From positions 95,139 to 159,138 of the forward strand of contig JABJKS010000061.1 in the NCBI GenBank assembly GCA_018660265.1: a stretch of DNA of 64,000 nucleotides, read 5' to 3'. The position numbers and the translations under genes are program-made. This document shows positions 7,641 through 16,421 of the stretch, piece by piece. A model generated the notes under the pieces. That model searched no databases and was not told the origin of the DNA. It saw nothing but the letters and a program-made list of their open reading frames with translations. How positions within the stretch are numbered: position 1 is the stretch's first letter; the number at the start of each line of letters is the position of its first letter. Source of the stretch: Rhodospirillaceae bacterium (GTDB taxonomy: Bacteria > Pseudomonadota > Alphaproteobacteria > GCA-2731375).

Positions 7641-8492
7641 CTAAGACTTTTGCAACAACCGTTCGGGGTGCATGCTGTCGATGTGACCCATGAAGGGCGG
7701 ATGAATTGAATAACCCATGAGGGCTTGGACCCGGGTCGAAAATGTGCGGGTTGTTTCAGGCGGTACGGCCAGCATCATGTTTTCCTGCTGCCGGGCCCAG
7801 GGCGCGCAATATTGCAAGGTGACGGCCAGACGATTGGCAGCTGATCGGTTGCCGCCGCCGCGATGCCACAGGGTGCCGGAAAAGATCAGGGCGGAACCCG
7901 CCGGCATGACCGCATCCACCAATCGCGTTTCCAGGTCTTCGAGCACCGGGACTTCATAGGCCGGGCCATTACGGGGCAGGGCGATCTCGTGCTCAGCGGG
8001 CAGGCCGTCAGGGTTCTCGTCGCCCCAGGTGTGGGAGCCGGGGATCAATTGCGTGGCACCATTTTCCAAGGTGAAATCATCAATGGCCCAGATCACGCTC
8101 ATCCCGATGGGCGGGCGGGGCCGTGGCACGGGATAGAAGGAATCGTCGAAATGCACCGCCTGTGGGCTTTCCCCAGGGTGCAGATCAATGGATAGTCCGG
8201 CGGAGAGGAGGTAATTCGCCTCCAGCATGTCATCCAATACGGCCAGGACCGTCGGGTTCTCCACCATATCGGCGAATATTTGTCCACGGGCGAGCAGGCT
8301 ATAGACACGTTCGGTCTGATAACCTTCAAAATCGTTGCGGCCGCGAATGCCGGTTTTGTGGACTGTCAGGGCCTGGCGCACAGCATCGCGTCCATTCGAA
8401 TCCAGCAATTCGGGAACGATGGCGAAACCATGTTCGCCTATGCCTGCCAGAATTCCTAGCCTATCGTTTGCTTGGCAATAATGTTCTTTCAT
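7641..8492 (-). CDS. Phytanoyl-CoA dioxygenase (PhyH) family oxygenase
   Basis: A non-haem Fe(II)/2-oxoglutarate-dependent dioxygenase, 283 residues from ATG 8492. The metal triad is visible: His114-x-Asp116 in AVHFDDSF and the distal His210 in LWHRGGGNRSAANR, where the Arg would bind 2-oxoglutarate. PhyH relatives hydroxylate many small molecules, so the substrate is open. The ORF track begins 14 codons earlier (ATG 8534). Neither start has a clear ribosome-binding site, so the choice is uncertain. It is divergent from the GST gene. Its TAG stop lies in AGAGCAATTGA, which resembles one arm of the dispersed 3' element but lacks the rest. Confidence 0.8.
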   Translation of the reverse strand: MKEHYCQANDRLGILAGIGEHGFAIVPELLDSNGRDAVRQALTVHKTGIRGRNDFEGYQTERVYSLLARGQIFADMVENPTVLAVLDDMLEANYLLSAGLSIDLHPGESPQAVHFDDSFYPVPRPRPPIGMSVIWAIDDFTLENGATQLIPGSHTWGDENPDGLPAEHEIALPRNGPAYEVPVLEDLETRLVDAVMPAGSALIFSGTLWHRGGGNRSAANRLAVTLQYCAPWARQQENMMLAVPPETTRTFSTRVQALMGYSIHPPFMGHIDSMHPERLLQKS

Positions 8493-8549
8493 GGCTAGAG
8501 TATATTTTTCGCGGCCAGTCTTGTGAAGTCGCATTCAGGGGATCAAGAG

Positions 8550-9224
8550 ATGTTGAAATTTTACTACAGCGGTGCGCCAAACCCGGTAAAGGTTGCTCTC
8601 TTCCTGGAAGAGGCCGGCTTGGATTATGAAGCCATCCCCGTCGATACTCGGGCCGGGGATCAGCACAAGCCCGCATTTTTGGCCCTTAACCCCAATGCCA
8701 AGGTACCGGTGATCGTCGATGATGACGTGACCGTCTTTGATAGCAACGGAATCCTGCTTTATCTGGGTGATAAAACCGGGCAGTTTATGCCCGATGACAA
8801 TCCGGCGGCGCGTGGGGAAATGCTGTCATGGTTGATGTTCGTCGCCTCCGGCATCGGGCCCTATTCGGGCCAGGCGGTGCATTTTCAACATCATGCACCT
8901 GAAAAGCTGGCCTATGCCATCAACCGCTATCGCTTCGAGGCTCTGCGTCACTACGCAATTGCCGATGCCCGTTTGGCTGACCGCCCCTATATGCTGGGTG
9001 ATCGTTATACCATCGTTGATATGGCCTTATGGGGCTGGGCTCGCCTGTTGCCCGTGGTTCTGGGCGACGATGCTTTGGCCGGCCTGCCGAACCTGGAACG
9101 GCTGGTGACAGAAATATCTGCCCGTCCCGCCGCAGCGCAGGCTGAGACCTTGAAGGAACGCCACGCCTTTAAAGCTGAGATGGATGATGACGCCCGCCGG
9201 AACATGTTTCCCAGTAATTACTAG
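8550..9224 (+). CDS. Glutathione S-transferase family protein
   Basis: A 224-residue protein with a thioredoxin-like N-terminal domain (MLKFYYSGAPNPVKVALFLEE, then NPNAKVPVIVDD and the glutathione-binding FDSNGILLYL) and an all-helical C-terminal domain. It resembles the bacterial GST group related to YghU and YfcG. The first-helix active residue would be Ser7 or a nearby residue. The start was moved from GTG 8523 to ATG 8550, which has AGGGG at about 10 bases upstream. The true substrate is unknown. Confidence 0.88.
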   Translation: MLKFYYSGAPNPVKVALFLEEAGLDYEAIPVDTRAGDQHKPAFLALNPNAKVPVIVDDDVTVFDSNGILLYLGDKTGQFMPDDNPAARGEMLSWLMFVASGIGPYSGQAVHFQHHAPEKLAYAINRYRFEALRHYAIADARLADRPYMLGDRYTIVDMALWGWARLLPVVLGDDALAGLPNLERLVTEISARPAAAQAETLKERHAFKAEMDDDARRNMFPSNY

Positions 9225-9232
9225 GGTAACTG

Positions 9233-10825
9233 TTAGGTCGTCTGGTCCTTGGTGGCGGCAAAAGTTAAATCAGGCCAGTCCCGGGTCAAATCGTCCAGAT
9301 GCCAGGCATTGCGGGCCAGCAGGACCAAATCGCCCTCGTGATCATCGGCGACCACGGCGCGTTCCTTGTCGGCGAAGCGTTTCAAGGTTGCTTCGTCATC
9401 GCAGAACACCCAACGGGCTGTAAACAAGCTTGATGGTTCAAAATGCACAGGCAACTCGTATTCCGCCGCGATACGGTCGGCCAGGACGTCAAATTGCAGG
9501 GCGCCAACCACGCCCACATACCAATTCGCCCCAAGGCGTGGTTTGAAGACGCTGGCGGCACCTTCTTCGGCCAATTGCTGCAGGGCCCGGCCCAGATGCT
9601 TGGCTTTCATGGGATCGTCAGGCGCAACGCGATTGATCAATTCGGGCGCAAAAGATGGAATGCCGGTAAACGCCAGTTCCTCCCCCTCACTCAAGGCATC
9701 ACCGATATGTAGATTGCCATGGTTCGGCAGGCCGATGATATCGCCTGCATAGGCATCTTCCGCCGTGCCGCGGTCCTGAGCCAGAAACAGGATGGGATTA
9801 TGCATGTTGATTTGTTTGCCGCTGCGAATATGCTTCAGCTTCATGCCTTTTTTGAAATGGCCCGAACAGATGCGCATGAAGGCCATGCGGTCCCGGTGCT
9901 TGGGATCCATGTTGGCCTGGATCTTGAAAACGAAACCGGAGACTTTGCTTTCTTCCGGCTTAACGGGCCTGGTCGCACTGGGGCGGGGGCCGGGCGGCGG
10001 GGCCAGTTTGGCCAGCCCGGACAACAATTCCCGAACGCCGAAATTGTTGATGGCGGAGCCGAAGAAGACCGGCGTCATGCTGCCTTCGCGATAGGCCGCT
10101 GGGTCGAAATCAGGGCACAAGCCCTTTGCCATCTCCACCTCTTCACGCAGGGTTTTGGCATCATCTTTGCCCAGCAGTTCGTCCAATTTGGGATCATCAA
10201 GGCCGGAGCAAACCTCACCCTCGCTCATGACGTTCTTACTCGCTGCCTTGTCCATCAGCACCAAGCGGTCGGAAAACAGATCGTAGCAACCTTTAAAGCG
10301 CCGGCCCATGCCAATGGGCCAACTGGCCGGTGTCACATCCAGGGCCAGGCTTTGTTCAATCTCATCCAACAGATCAAACGGATCCCGGCTTTCCCGGTCC
10401 ATCTTGTTGATGAAGGTGACGATGGGGACATCGCGCAGGCGGCAAACTTCGAATAATTTACGGGTTTGATCCTGAATACCGCGCGCACCATCCAATACCA
10501 TCACCGCGCTGTCGACAGCTGTGAGCGTGCGGTAGGTATCTTCGGAGAAATCCTGATGGCCCGGTGTGTCGAGCAAATTGAACGTGCAACCGGCATAATC
10601 AAAGGTCATGACGGAGGTGGCGACGGAAATGCCCCGCTCCCGCTCCACCTTCATCCAATCGGAATGGGCCCGGCGCGCATCGCCCTTGGCCTTGACCGCA
10701 CCGGCAAGATTGATGGCACCGCCGAACAGCAACAGCTTCTCCGTCAGGGTGGTTTTGCCCGCATCGGGATGGGCGATAATCGCAAAGGTGCGTCGCCGGG
10801 CGATTTGATCGGTGATATTGCTCAT
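9233..10825 (-). CDS. prfC: Peptide chain release factor 3
   Basis: A 530-residue translational GTPase that recycles RF1 and RF2 from the ribosome after termination. The G-domain motifs are present: HPDAGKTTLTE (G1), RGISVATSV (G2), DTPGHQDF (G3) and NKMD (G4), followed by the RF3-specific domains ending with a DLVLLARNAWHLDD segment. The length matches E. coli RF3. I placed the start at ATG 10825 (MSNITDQIARRRTF); the 35 upstream residues in the ORF track look non-conserved. Confidence 0.95.
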   Translation of the reverse strand: MSNITDQIARRRTFAIIAHPDAGKTTLTEKLLLFGGAINLAGAVKAKGDARRAHSDWMKVERERGISVATSVMTFDYAGCTFNLLDTPGHQDFSEDTYRTLTAVDSAVMVLDGARGIQDQTRKLFEVCRLRDVPIVTFINKMDRESRDPFDLLDEIEQSLALDVTPASWPIGMGRRFKGCYDLFSDRLVLMDKAASKNVMSEGEVCSGLDDPKLDELLGKDDAKTLREEVEMAKGLCPDFDPAAYREGSMTPVFFGSAINNFGVRELLSGLAKLAPPPGPRPSATRPVKPEESKVSGFVFKIQANMDPKHRDRMAFMRICSGHFKKGMKLKHIRSGKQINMHNPILFLAQDRGTAEDAYAGDIIGLPNHGNLHIGDALSEGEELAFTGIPSFAPELINRVAPDDPMKAKHLGRALQQLAEEGAASVFKPRLGANWYVGVVGALQFDVLADRIAAEYELPVHFEPSSLFTARWVFCDDEATLKRFADKERAVVADDHEGDLVLLARNAWHLDDLTRDWPDLTFAATKDQTT

Positions 10826-10969
10826 GTGCTCATGTGCTCGTGCGCGCCGGGTGGGCGTCTGAATTTCGAACTGATTGCAAGGTTGCGCCGTATAGCACCT
10901 AAATCCTGTGGATGAAAGGTGAGCTGGCAAGGCGACTTGGGAAAGACGACCTGAACCTGGTCAGCAGCG

Positions 10970-11611
10970 TTAGGGGATATCCATGACCATGCGATAGCGG
11001 GTGGGCTGGACATCCTTCGTCCATAGGGCCGGTAAATTGGTTTCGGACAGGATCTCCATACCCTGGCGTCGATAGAAGGCTACTGCCGGATTATTGCTGA
11101 TGACGTCCAGGTGCAGGGCGGTATAGGCCGCAGTGCCCGCCCGATTGAGCACATCTTGGAATAACCGATGGCCGATGGCCTGACCTCTAAATTCGGTCGA
11201 AACGGCAATGTTTTGTAGATAATACGCCCCCTCCGGGACGGGCGGGTGGTGATAATCCATTGCCTTCAAACGTTTTTTGAATTTTGGCAGGATCCGGTCC
11301 GTTGCCAGGCTGGACAATATCCCGCCCGTAACCTCGGACTGTGCGATCATGCCACTGCCGGGCATCGACAGGCTTAGGCCCAGAATTTCGTATTCATTGG
11401 TAGGTTTTGGCTGCGATGTTGCCAGCATGCCGTGGCGATGGCTTAATAATCCCCCGCGCTGAAGCCATTGATGCTGCAGGTCCTTGAACCCGCGGGCCCG
11501 ATTATCGGCATAGATATAGCCGAGGAATTGGGGGGAGGAATCCCAAATCAGTTGCGCAGCCGCTATTGCCAGGGACGGCGCGTCGTTGGCGGGTCCGATA
11601 ATACAATCCAT
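10970..11611 (-). CDS. GNAT-family N-acetyltransferase
   Basis: A 213-residue acetyltransferase. The acetyl-CoA binding loop is in LQNIAVSTEFRGQAIGHRLF, and the following LHLDVISNNPAVAFYRRQGM is the classic motif B. The substrate is unknown. I moved the start to ATG 11611 (MDCIIGPANDA), since the 18 residues upstream in the track overlap the divergent VOC gene leader. Confidence 0.8.
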   Translation of the reverse strand: MDCIIGPANDAPSLAIAAAQLIWDSSPQFLGYIYADNRARGFKDLQHQWLQRGGLLSHRHGMLATSQPKPTNEYEILGLSLSMPGSGMIAQSEVTGGILSSLATDRILPKFKKRLKAMDYHHPPVPEGAYYLQNIAVSTEFRGQAIGHRLFQDVLNRAGTAAYTALHLDVISNNPAVAFYRRQGMEILSETNLPALWTKDVQPTRYRMVMDIP

Positions 11612-11667
11612 GTCGGCATTTTCTGTTATATGTGCCGAACATTGCAAGGGAGAGGGAGGCCACATCA

Positions 11668-12348
11668 GTGGATTTGGCGAAGCAACATATTGATATTGGT
11701 CTGTACACCAATAACCGGGACGCGCAATTGGCCTTTTGGCAGAACGTCGTTGGCCTGGAATTCGATCATGTGGGCAAGCTGGGCGGTGGCGTCCATCAAT
11801 TGCGCCATCACATGAACGGCTCCATCCTGAAGATCAATCATGCCCGTGATCAATTGCCCGATCTGGATCCATCCGGCTATCGCCGCCTGTTGATCGCCAA
11901 ACCGGATTTGGATGCGGTGCAAAGCCTGAAGGATCCCGACGGCAATTTGGTGGACCTTGTCCCCATGGGATATCGGGGCATCGTTGGCATTGGCATCGAG
12001 ATCGTGGTCAGTGACCTTGCCGCTGCCAAGGGGTTTTGGCTGGATGCCTTGGAATTTCAGGCCGGCGCGGATGATACGGTCATCGCGGGCGATACGGTTT
12101 TGCTGTTGCGGGAAGACCGCGCCATCAAACCAACACCGGATATATCGGCGGCGCGCGGTTACCGCTATACCACGGTACAGATTTTCAAGTGCGACCTGGA
12201 ACATGCGGGCATTCTGCAACGTGGTGGCCGGGAAGGGCGGGAGCCGCGCACCATCGGGACCACGACGCGCTATTCCTATGTGCGGGACCCGGACGGCAAT
12301 TGGCTGGAAGTTTCACAGCGGGCGCAATTAACCGGCAGTTTGGATTAA
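11668..12348 (+). CDS. VOC (glyoxalase/dioxygenase fold) protein
   Basis: A 226-residue protein with two vicinal-oxygen-chelate modules in tandem. The first is HIDIGLYTNNRDAQLAFWQNVVGLEFD and the second starts with GIEIVVSDLAAAKGFWLDALEF and ends at VRDPDGNWLEVSQR. Family members include extradiol dioxygenases, glyoxalases and epimerases, so the reaction cannot be assigned. The start is GTG 11668, chosen because GGGAGAGGGAGG lies eight bases upstream. The ORF-track start at 11632 has no such site. Confidence 0.8.
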   Translation: MDLAKQHIDIGLYTNNRDAQLAFWQNVVGLEFDHVGKLGGGVHQLRHHMNGSILKINHARDQLPDLDPSGYRRLLIAKPDLDAVQSLKDPDGNLVDLVPMGYRGIVGIGIEIVVSDLAAAKGFWLDALEFQAGADDTVIAGDTVLLLREDRAIKPTPDISAARGYRYTTVQIFKCDLEHAGILQRGGREGREPRTIGTTTRYSYVRDPDGNWLEVSQRAQLTGSLD

Positions 12349-12411
12349 GCCCGGCTGGATTTGGCCAGTCTGCATTAAGGTGGCCTGGATTAGAAATATT
12401 GGAGAGAGAAA

Positions 12412-12882
12412 ATGAGCGAACAGATTTGGGACGTATATCTATCAGGTGAAATTCACAGTGATTGGCGGGAAAGAATTATCGAAGGGGCGGCCAAGGCGGG
12501 CCTGGGCATCGATTTCAGCTCTCCCGTGACCGATCATGCATCGTCCGATGATTGCGGCGTGGCCATACTGGGGGGGGAGGATCAGGCTTTTTGGCATGAT
12601 CACAAAGGGGCCAAGATGAACGCCATTCGTACCCGTACCCTGATTGACCGGGCCGATATCGTCGTCGTGCGTTTCGGTGACAAGTATAAACAATGGAACG
12701 CCGCCTTTGACGCGGGCTATGCCGCTGCCATGGGCACCTCGATCATCACTTTGCATGATCCGGACCTGCGCCATGCCTTGAAGGAAGTGGACGGGGCAGC
12801 CATGGCCACGGCACAAACGCCGGAACAGGTTGTCCAAATTCTCGACTATGTTATCAACGGACGCCTTGCGGCATCTGCCTGA
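12412..12882 (+). CDS. YtoQ-family protein
   Basis: A 156-residue cytoplasmic protein matching the YtoQ family, with the conserved opening WDVYLSGEIHSDWRERI and later RTRTLIDRADIVVVRFGDKYKQWNAAFDAGYA. The fold resembles nucleoside 2-deoxyribosyltransferase-like proteins, but the function is unknown. GGAGAGAGAAA precedes the ATG. It overlaps the start of the next gene by 35 bases, which suggests coupling. Confidence 0.85.
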   Translation: MSEQIWDVYLSGEIHSDWRERIIEGAAKAGLGIDFSSPVTDHASSDDCGVAILGGEDQAFWHDHKGAKMNAIRTRTLIDRADIVVVRFGDKYKQWNAAFDAGYAAAMGTSIITLHDPDLRHALKEVDGAAMATAQTPEQVVQILDYVINGRLAASA

Positions 12883-13693
12883 CGTGACTTCGGACAGGAA
12901 AAGACCGGACGGCGGACCCTATATCACCCTTGCTGATGTCGAGGCTTCGTTTAATAACAAAGTCCTTAACATGGGTATTGTGCGTTGGTTCGGGCGGCCT
13001 ATCGGCAATCGTCTGACGCCGTTTTTCTTCAATCGCGGCTGGACGGCCAATCAACTGACGACATCCCGCCTCGGCCTGGCCGCCCTGGCCATGGTGTTAT
13101 TGATCACCTTGCCGCCCTCGTTTCTGTGGCTCGTGACGATCCTGTACTATGTCTGTTTCGTCGGCGATCTGCTGGACGGCAATCTGGCCCGTCTGCATGA
13201 TGGGGCGACCTACTGGGGCAAATTCTATGACGGGGTGGCGGATCGTTTCTATTATACCGCCGCGCCCTTGGCCGCTGCCATTGCCGTCTGGCGTGACACC
13301 GGCCTGGCCTGGCCCCTGGCCGCCGGCGGTCTGGCTGCGGTCATCTTCACTTACAATGATCTGATCAATAACCGGTTGAAATATTTTGTTGAGTGGATGG
13401 AAGGCCAGACGGGCCCCGCCACCTATCGCCCCGGCAAACTTTTGTCCAAATTGAACAGCCTGAACGATAGCATCATGACAAATGGTTTCTTTGTCGCGCC
13501 GTTGTTGTTGCTCGTGCCAGGTGTTGGCTTGCTTGGTTATTTCTATGCGACATTGCTGTTGCAGGGGGTTTTTGCCGGGCTGGGTCTGATGGCCTTGTTG
13601 TATCGATCCTATCGTACCCTGTCCCGTTGGCGGAAAAGCATGCATGCGGTTGATTTTGATCCTGCCAACCCTACGAAAGCCCAGAGTAAGTAG
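12848..13693 (+). CDS. CDP-alcohol phosphatidyltransferase family protein
   Basis: An integral membrane enzyme of 281 residues that moves a phosphoalcohol from a CDP-alcohol to an acceptor alcohol. The complete signature D-G-x2-A-R-x8-G-x3-D-x3-D is present in DGNLARLHDGATYWGKFYDG and the next few residues. Several hydrophobic helices follow. The substrate is unknown. It is longer at the N-terminus than PgsA. I chose ATG 12848 over the TTG at 12830; both overlap ytoQ. Confidence 0.82.
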   Translation: MLSTDALRHLPDVTSDRKRPDGGPYITLADVEASFNNKVLNMGIVRWFGRPIGNRLTPFFFNRGWTANQLTTSRLGLAALAMVLLITLPPSFLWLVTILYYVCFVGDLLDGNLARLHDGATYWGKFYDGVADRFYYTAAPLAAAIAVWRDTGLAWPLAAGGLAAVIFTYNDLINNRLKYFVEWMEGQTGPATYRPGKLLSKLNSLNDSIMTNGFFVAPLLLLVPGVGLLGYFYATLLLQGVFAGLGLMALLYRSYRTLSRWRKSMHAVDFDPANPTKAQSK

Positions 13694-13710
13694 AGTGGAG
13701 GAGTAATCTG

Positions 13711-14994
13711 ATGCATACCGCCGATCCCAAATCCAATCTGTGGACCCATACAGCTGCCCCCGCCCCGGATTACCCGACCCTGAAAGGGGAGCGGCGGGCC
13801 GACGTGGTTGTGGTCGGGGCCGGTTTCACGGGGCTGTCGGCAGCATTGCATGCGGCGGAGGGCGGTGCCGATACGGTTTTGCTGGAGGTGCACCAACCGG
13901 GTTTTGGTGCTTCGGGCCGAAACAACGGCCAGGTAATTCCCGCCTATAGCCGCCACAACCCCGATGATGCGGTGAAGGTTTTCGGCAAAGATCGCGGTGA
14001 GCGCTTAAACGAGATGGTGGCAGGCTCCGCCGATCTGGTGTTCGACCTGATCGCCAAGCATGACATGGATTGTGAGGCGGTTCAGGAAGGCTGGTTGCAG
14101 CCGGCCCATCGGGCATCCCGCATGAAAGGCGTGCAGATCAAACATGATCAATGGGCCGCCCGTGGCGCACCTGTGGAAATGTATGATGCGGACAGGGCGG
14201 CGGAACTAACCGGCAGCCCGATTTATCATGGTGGTTGGTTGCATCGTTCGGGCGGCCATATCAACCCCTTGGGCTATTCCCGCGGCCTGGCCCGGGCCGC
14301 GCATGCAGCCGGGGCCGCTGTACATGGTGATAGCCCGGTGCAATCCATTGACAGGGAAGGCGGCCACTGGCGGCTCAAGCTGCCCCATGGCGTTGTGCGG
14401 GCGGAAAAAGTTATTCTGGCGACCAACGGCTACACAGGCAATTTATTCCCAAATCTGCGCCAAACCATCGTGCCCTTACGCTCCACCCATGTGGCGACCA
14501 CGCCCTTGGGGGACAACGTTGCAAAATCTATTCTGCCGGGCGGCCACGGGCTTTCGGATACCCGCCAGGCCTTGTGGGCATTTCGCAAGGAGCGCTATGG
14601 CCGTATCGTCACCACCTCGGCACCGGTCTTCACCACCGGGGCCCGTCGGCGCATGACGGAATCGACTATTAAACGTCTGAAGACCGCTTTTCCCCAGATA
14701 GAACAGCCGGAGATCGAATATGTCTGGGAAGGTATTATTGCCATGACCCAGGAACGGCTGCCCCGTTATCACGAACTTGCCGGCGGCATGATCGCCGCAT
14801 TGGGCTATAGCGGCCGGGGTATCGCCCTTGGGACTGCGGTGGGCCGCATGATGGCGCAACGTATTCTAGGTACACCCGCCGGCGAACTGGCCCTGCCTGC
14901 CCTGCCGCTGAAACCATTGCCCATGCACGACCTCGTCGTGCCCCTGGCCCGGACGCTGAGTTGGTATTTCCGCTGGAAAGATACCAGGGATTAG
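13711..14994 (+). CDS. FAD-dependent amine/amino-acid oxidoreductase (DAO family)
   Basis: A 427-residue flavoprotein with the dinucleotide-binding motif VVVGAGFTGLSAALHAAEGG near residue 35 and the FAD-contacting SGRNNGQV segment. The C-terminal ALGYSGRGIALGTAVGR closes the FAD site. It resembles gamma-glutamylputrescine oxidase and related amine oxidases (PuuB type), but no polyamine genes are adjacent, so the substrate is open. GGAGGAGTAATCTG precedes the ATG. Confidence 0.85.
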   Translation: MHTADPKSNLWTHTAAPAPDYPTLKGERRADVVVVGAGFTGLSAALHAAEGGADTVLLEVHQPGFGASGRNNGQVIPAYSRHNPDDAVKVFGKDRGERLNEMVAGSADLVFDLIAKHDMDCEAVQEGWLQPAHRASRMKGVQIKHDQWAARGAPVEMYDADRAAELTGSPIYHGGWLHRSGGHINPLGYSRGLARAAHAAGAAVHGDSPVQSIDREGGHWRLKLPHGVVRAEKVILATNGYTGNLFPNLRQTIVPLRSTHVATTPLGDNVAKSILPGGHGLSDTRQALWAFRKERYGRIVTTSAPVFTTGARRRMTESTIKRLKTAFPQIEQPEIEYVWEGIIAMTQERLPRYHELAGGMIAALGYSGRGIALGTAVGRMMAQRILGTPAGELALPALPLKPLPMHDLVVPLARTLSWYFRWKDTRD

Positions 14995-15032
14995 GGCGTT
15001 TTTGACGAGGCCGTGGCAGATGGGGCGGGAGT

Positions 15033-15338
15033 TTAACCGCCCGAGAGGACGCCTTGCAGCTTCATGGCGATGCCCATGTCGCCTTCGATCTTCAACTTGC
15101 CGGTCATGAAGGCGGTGGTGCCGTCCAATTCCCCCTGGATCATGGATAGGAAATCATCCAGTGCGATCTTCAGGGTGCAATCGGCTTCGCCGTCGTCATT
15201 GGTCACCACGTTGGGGACTTGCGTGGCATCAAGCATCAGGAATTCGTCGTCGCCAAAATCCCATTTCACAACCGCGCCCAGGCCGCAATCTTCGCCTACG
15301 CGATCACGCATGCCGTCGGTCAATTCCTGCAAGCTCAT
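15033..15338 (-). CDS. SCP2 sterol-carrier domain protein
   Basis: A 101-residue single-domain SCP-2 protein. The central segment DGEADCTLKIALDDFLSMIQG and the end LKIEGDMGIAMKLQGVL are diagnostic. Such proteins bind fatty acyl chains, acyl-CoAs or other lipids in a hydrophobic tunnel. It is divergent from the acyl-CoA operon, with the 24-bp palindrome between them, so both may be under one regulator. Confidence 0.85.
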   Translation of the reverse strand: MSLQELTDGMRDRVGEDCGLGAVVKWDFGDDEFLMLDATQVPNVVTNDDGEADCTLKIALDDFLSMIQGELDGTTAFMTGKLKIEGDMGIAMKLQGVLSGG

Positions 15339-15440
15339 ATCGCTCTATCTCCCAAATTATGTGTCGTAATTATGCCATGACATATCCTTCGCGCCCAGCG
15401 AAAGCAATGCCTGAAACAAACCCACAATCGATCTCACGTT

Positions 15441-15464
15441 CTTGACGTTAACGTTAACGTCAAG
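15441..15464. promoter_or_regulatory. Perfect 24-bp palindrome, probable operator
   Basis: The half-site CTTGACGTTAAC is followed directly by its exact reverse complement. It lies 103 bases upstream of the SCP2 gene start and 79 bases upstream of the SDR gene start, in the divergent intergenic region. A site of this size and symmetry fits a dimeric repressor of the TetR or MerR type. From memory, it resembles the ACGTTAACGT-like sites described for LiuR-type regulators of branched-chain acyl-CoA genes, which would fit the operon downstream. No regulator gene is in the window. Confidence 0.75.
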
Positions 15465-15542
15465 TAGCCTTTTTGTAACGCACAAACCGTGCTGTTGCGT
15501 TAAGGTCATAGGCCTCGATTGGCCTTTATATAGAGAGATATC

Positions 15543-16421
15543 ATGCCCTACGGTACCGTATTCCGCCCCGATTTGTTTGCTGGTGAAACGATTATAGTAA
15601 CTGGTGCGGGCAGTGGCATTGGCCGCTGTACGGCCCATGAATTGGCCTCGCTTGGGGCCAAGGTGGTGCTGATCGGGCGCAACCGGGAAAAACTGGATCA
15701 GGTCCAGGCCGAGATCATCGAAGATGGCGGGCAGGCGGATATTCAGGTCCTCGACATTCGGCTTGAAGAAGACGTTATCGCAGCCATTGATATGATCGTC
15801 GGGCGGGATGGCCCCATCTATGGCTTGGTCAACAATGCGGGCGGGCAATATCCGGCGCCTTTGGAAGATATCAGCCAAAAAGGCTGGGAGACTGTGGTGC
15901 GCACGAATTTGACCGGTGGTTTTCTGGTCGCGCGCGAGGTCTATCGCCAGACTATGAAAGCCCAGGGTGCGGGCGCAATTGTTAACATCACCGCTGATCA
16001 TTGGATGTCCATGCCGACCATGGGGCATTCGGGCGCGGCGCGGGCGGGGATGGAGAATTTTACCATGACGGCGGCGGTGGAATGGGGCCGTTTCGGGGTT
16101 CGGGTCAATGGGGTGGCCCCTGGTTGGATCGCTTCCTCCGGCTTTGATACCTACGACGGGGAGATCCGCAAGCAGATCCGAACCTTGGGTGAATTCGTGC
16201 CCCTGGCCCGTCTGGGCCGTGAGGCTGAAGTGGCGACGGCAATCGTCTTTTTGTTGAGCCCAAGTGCGGCCTACATTACGGGCACCTGCATTCGGGTCGA
16301 TGGCGCAGCCCCCAACGCGCCGCATAATTACACCCTGCCTGACGGGCCCGGAAATCAGCATTTCGCCGGCTTCCATCGGGAGGTTCTGCCAAAGGTCTTG
16401 AGCGAGACGGATGACGACTAA
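15543..16421 (+). CDS. SDR oxidoreductase, dienoyl/enoyl-CoA reductase-like
   Basis: A 292-residue short-chain dehydrogenase with the nucleotide motif TGAGSGIGR and the NNAG motif. In place of the usual Tyr-x3-Lys it has HSGAARAGMENFTM. This matches the arrangement of peroxisomal 2,4-dienoyl-CoA and trans-2-enoyl-CoA reductases, which also lack the canonical Tyr at this place, with Arg where those have Lys or Arg. It is the first gene of a five-gene acyl-CoA operon and its stop overlaps the next start (TAATG). Likely role: reduction of an unsaturated or oxo acyl-CoA in the same pathway (inference). Confidence 0.82.
   Translation: MPYGTVFRPDLFAGETIIVTGAGSGIGRCTAHELASLGAKVVLIGRNREKLDQVQAEIIEDGGQADIQVLDIRLEEDVIAAIDMIVGRDGPIYGLVNNAGGQYPAPLEDISQKGWETVVRTNLTGGFLVAREVYRQTMKAQGAGAIVNITADHWMSMPTMGHSGAARAGMENFTMTAAVEWGRFGVRVNGVAPGWIASSGFDTYDGEIRKQIRTLGEFVPLARLGREAEVATAIVFLLSPSAAYITGTCIRVDGAAPNAPHNYTLPDGPGNQHFAGFHREVLPKVLSETDDD

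Noticed and set aside
9719-10456. 245-residue plus-strand ORF opposite prfC
   Set aside because: Antisense to the conserved GTPase domains of RF3 and without family features.
15357-16376. 339-residue minus-strand ORF opposite the SDR gene
   Set aside because: It is fully antisense to a clear SDR gene. High GC third positions open long antisense frames. No domain is recognisable.
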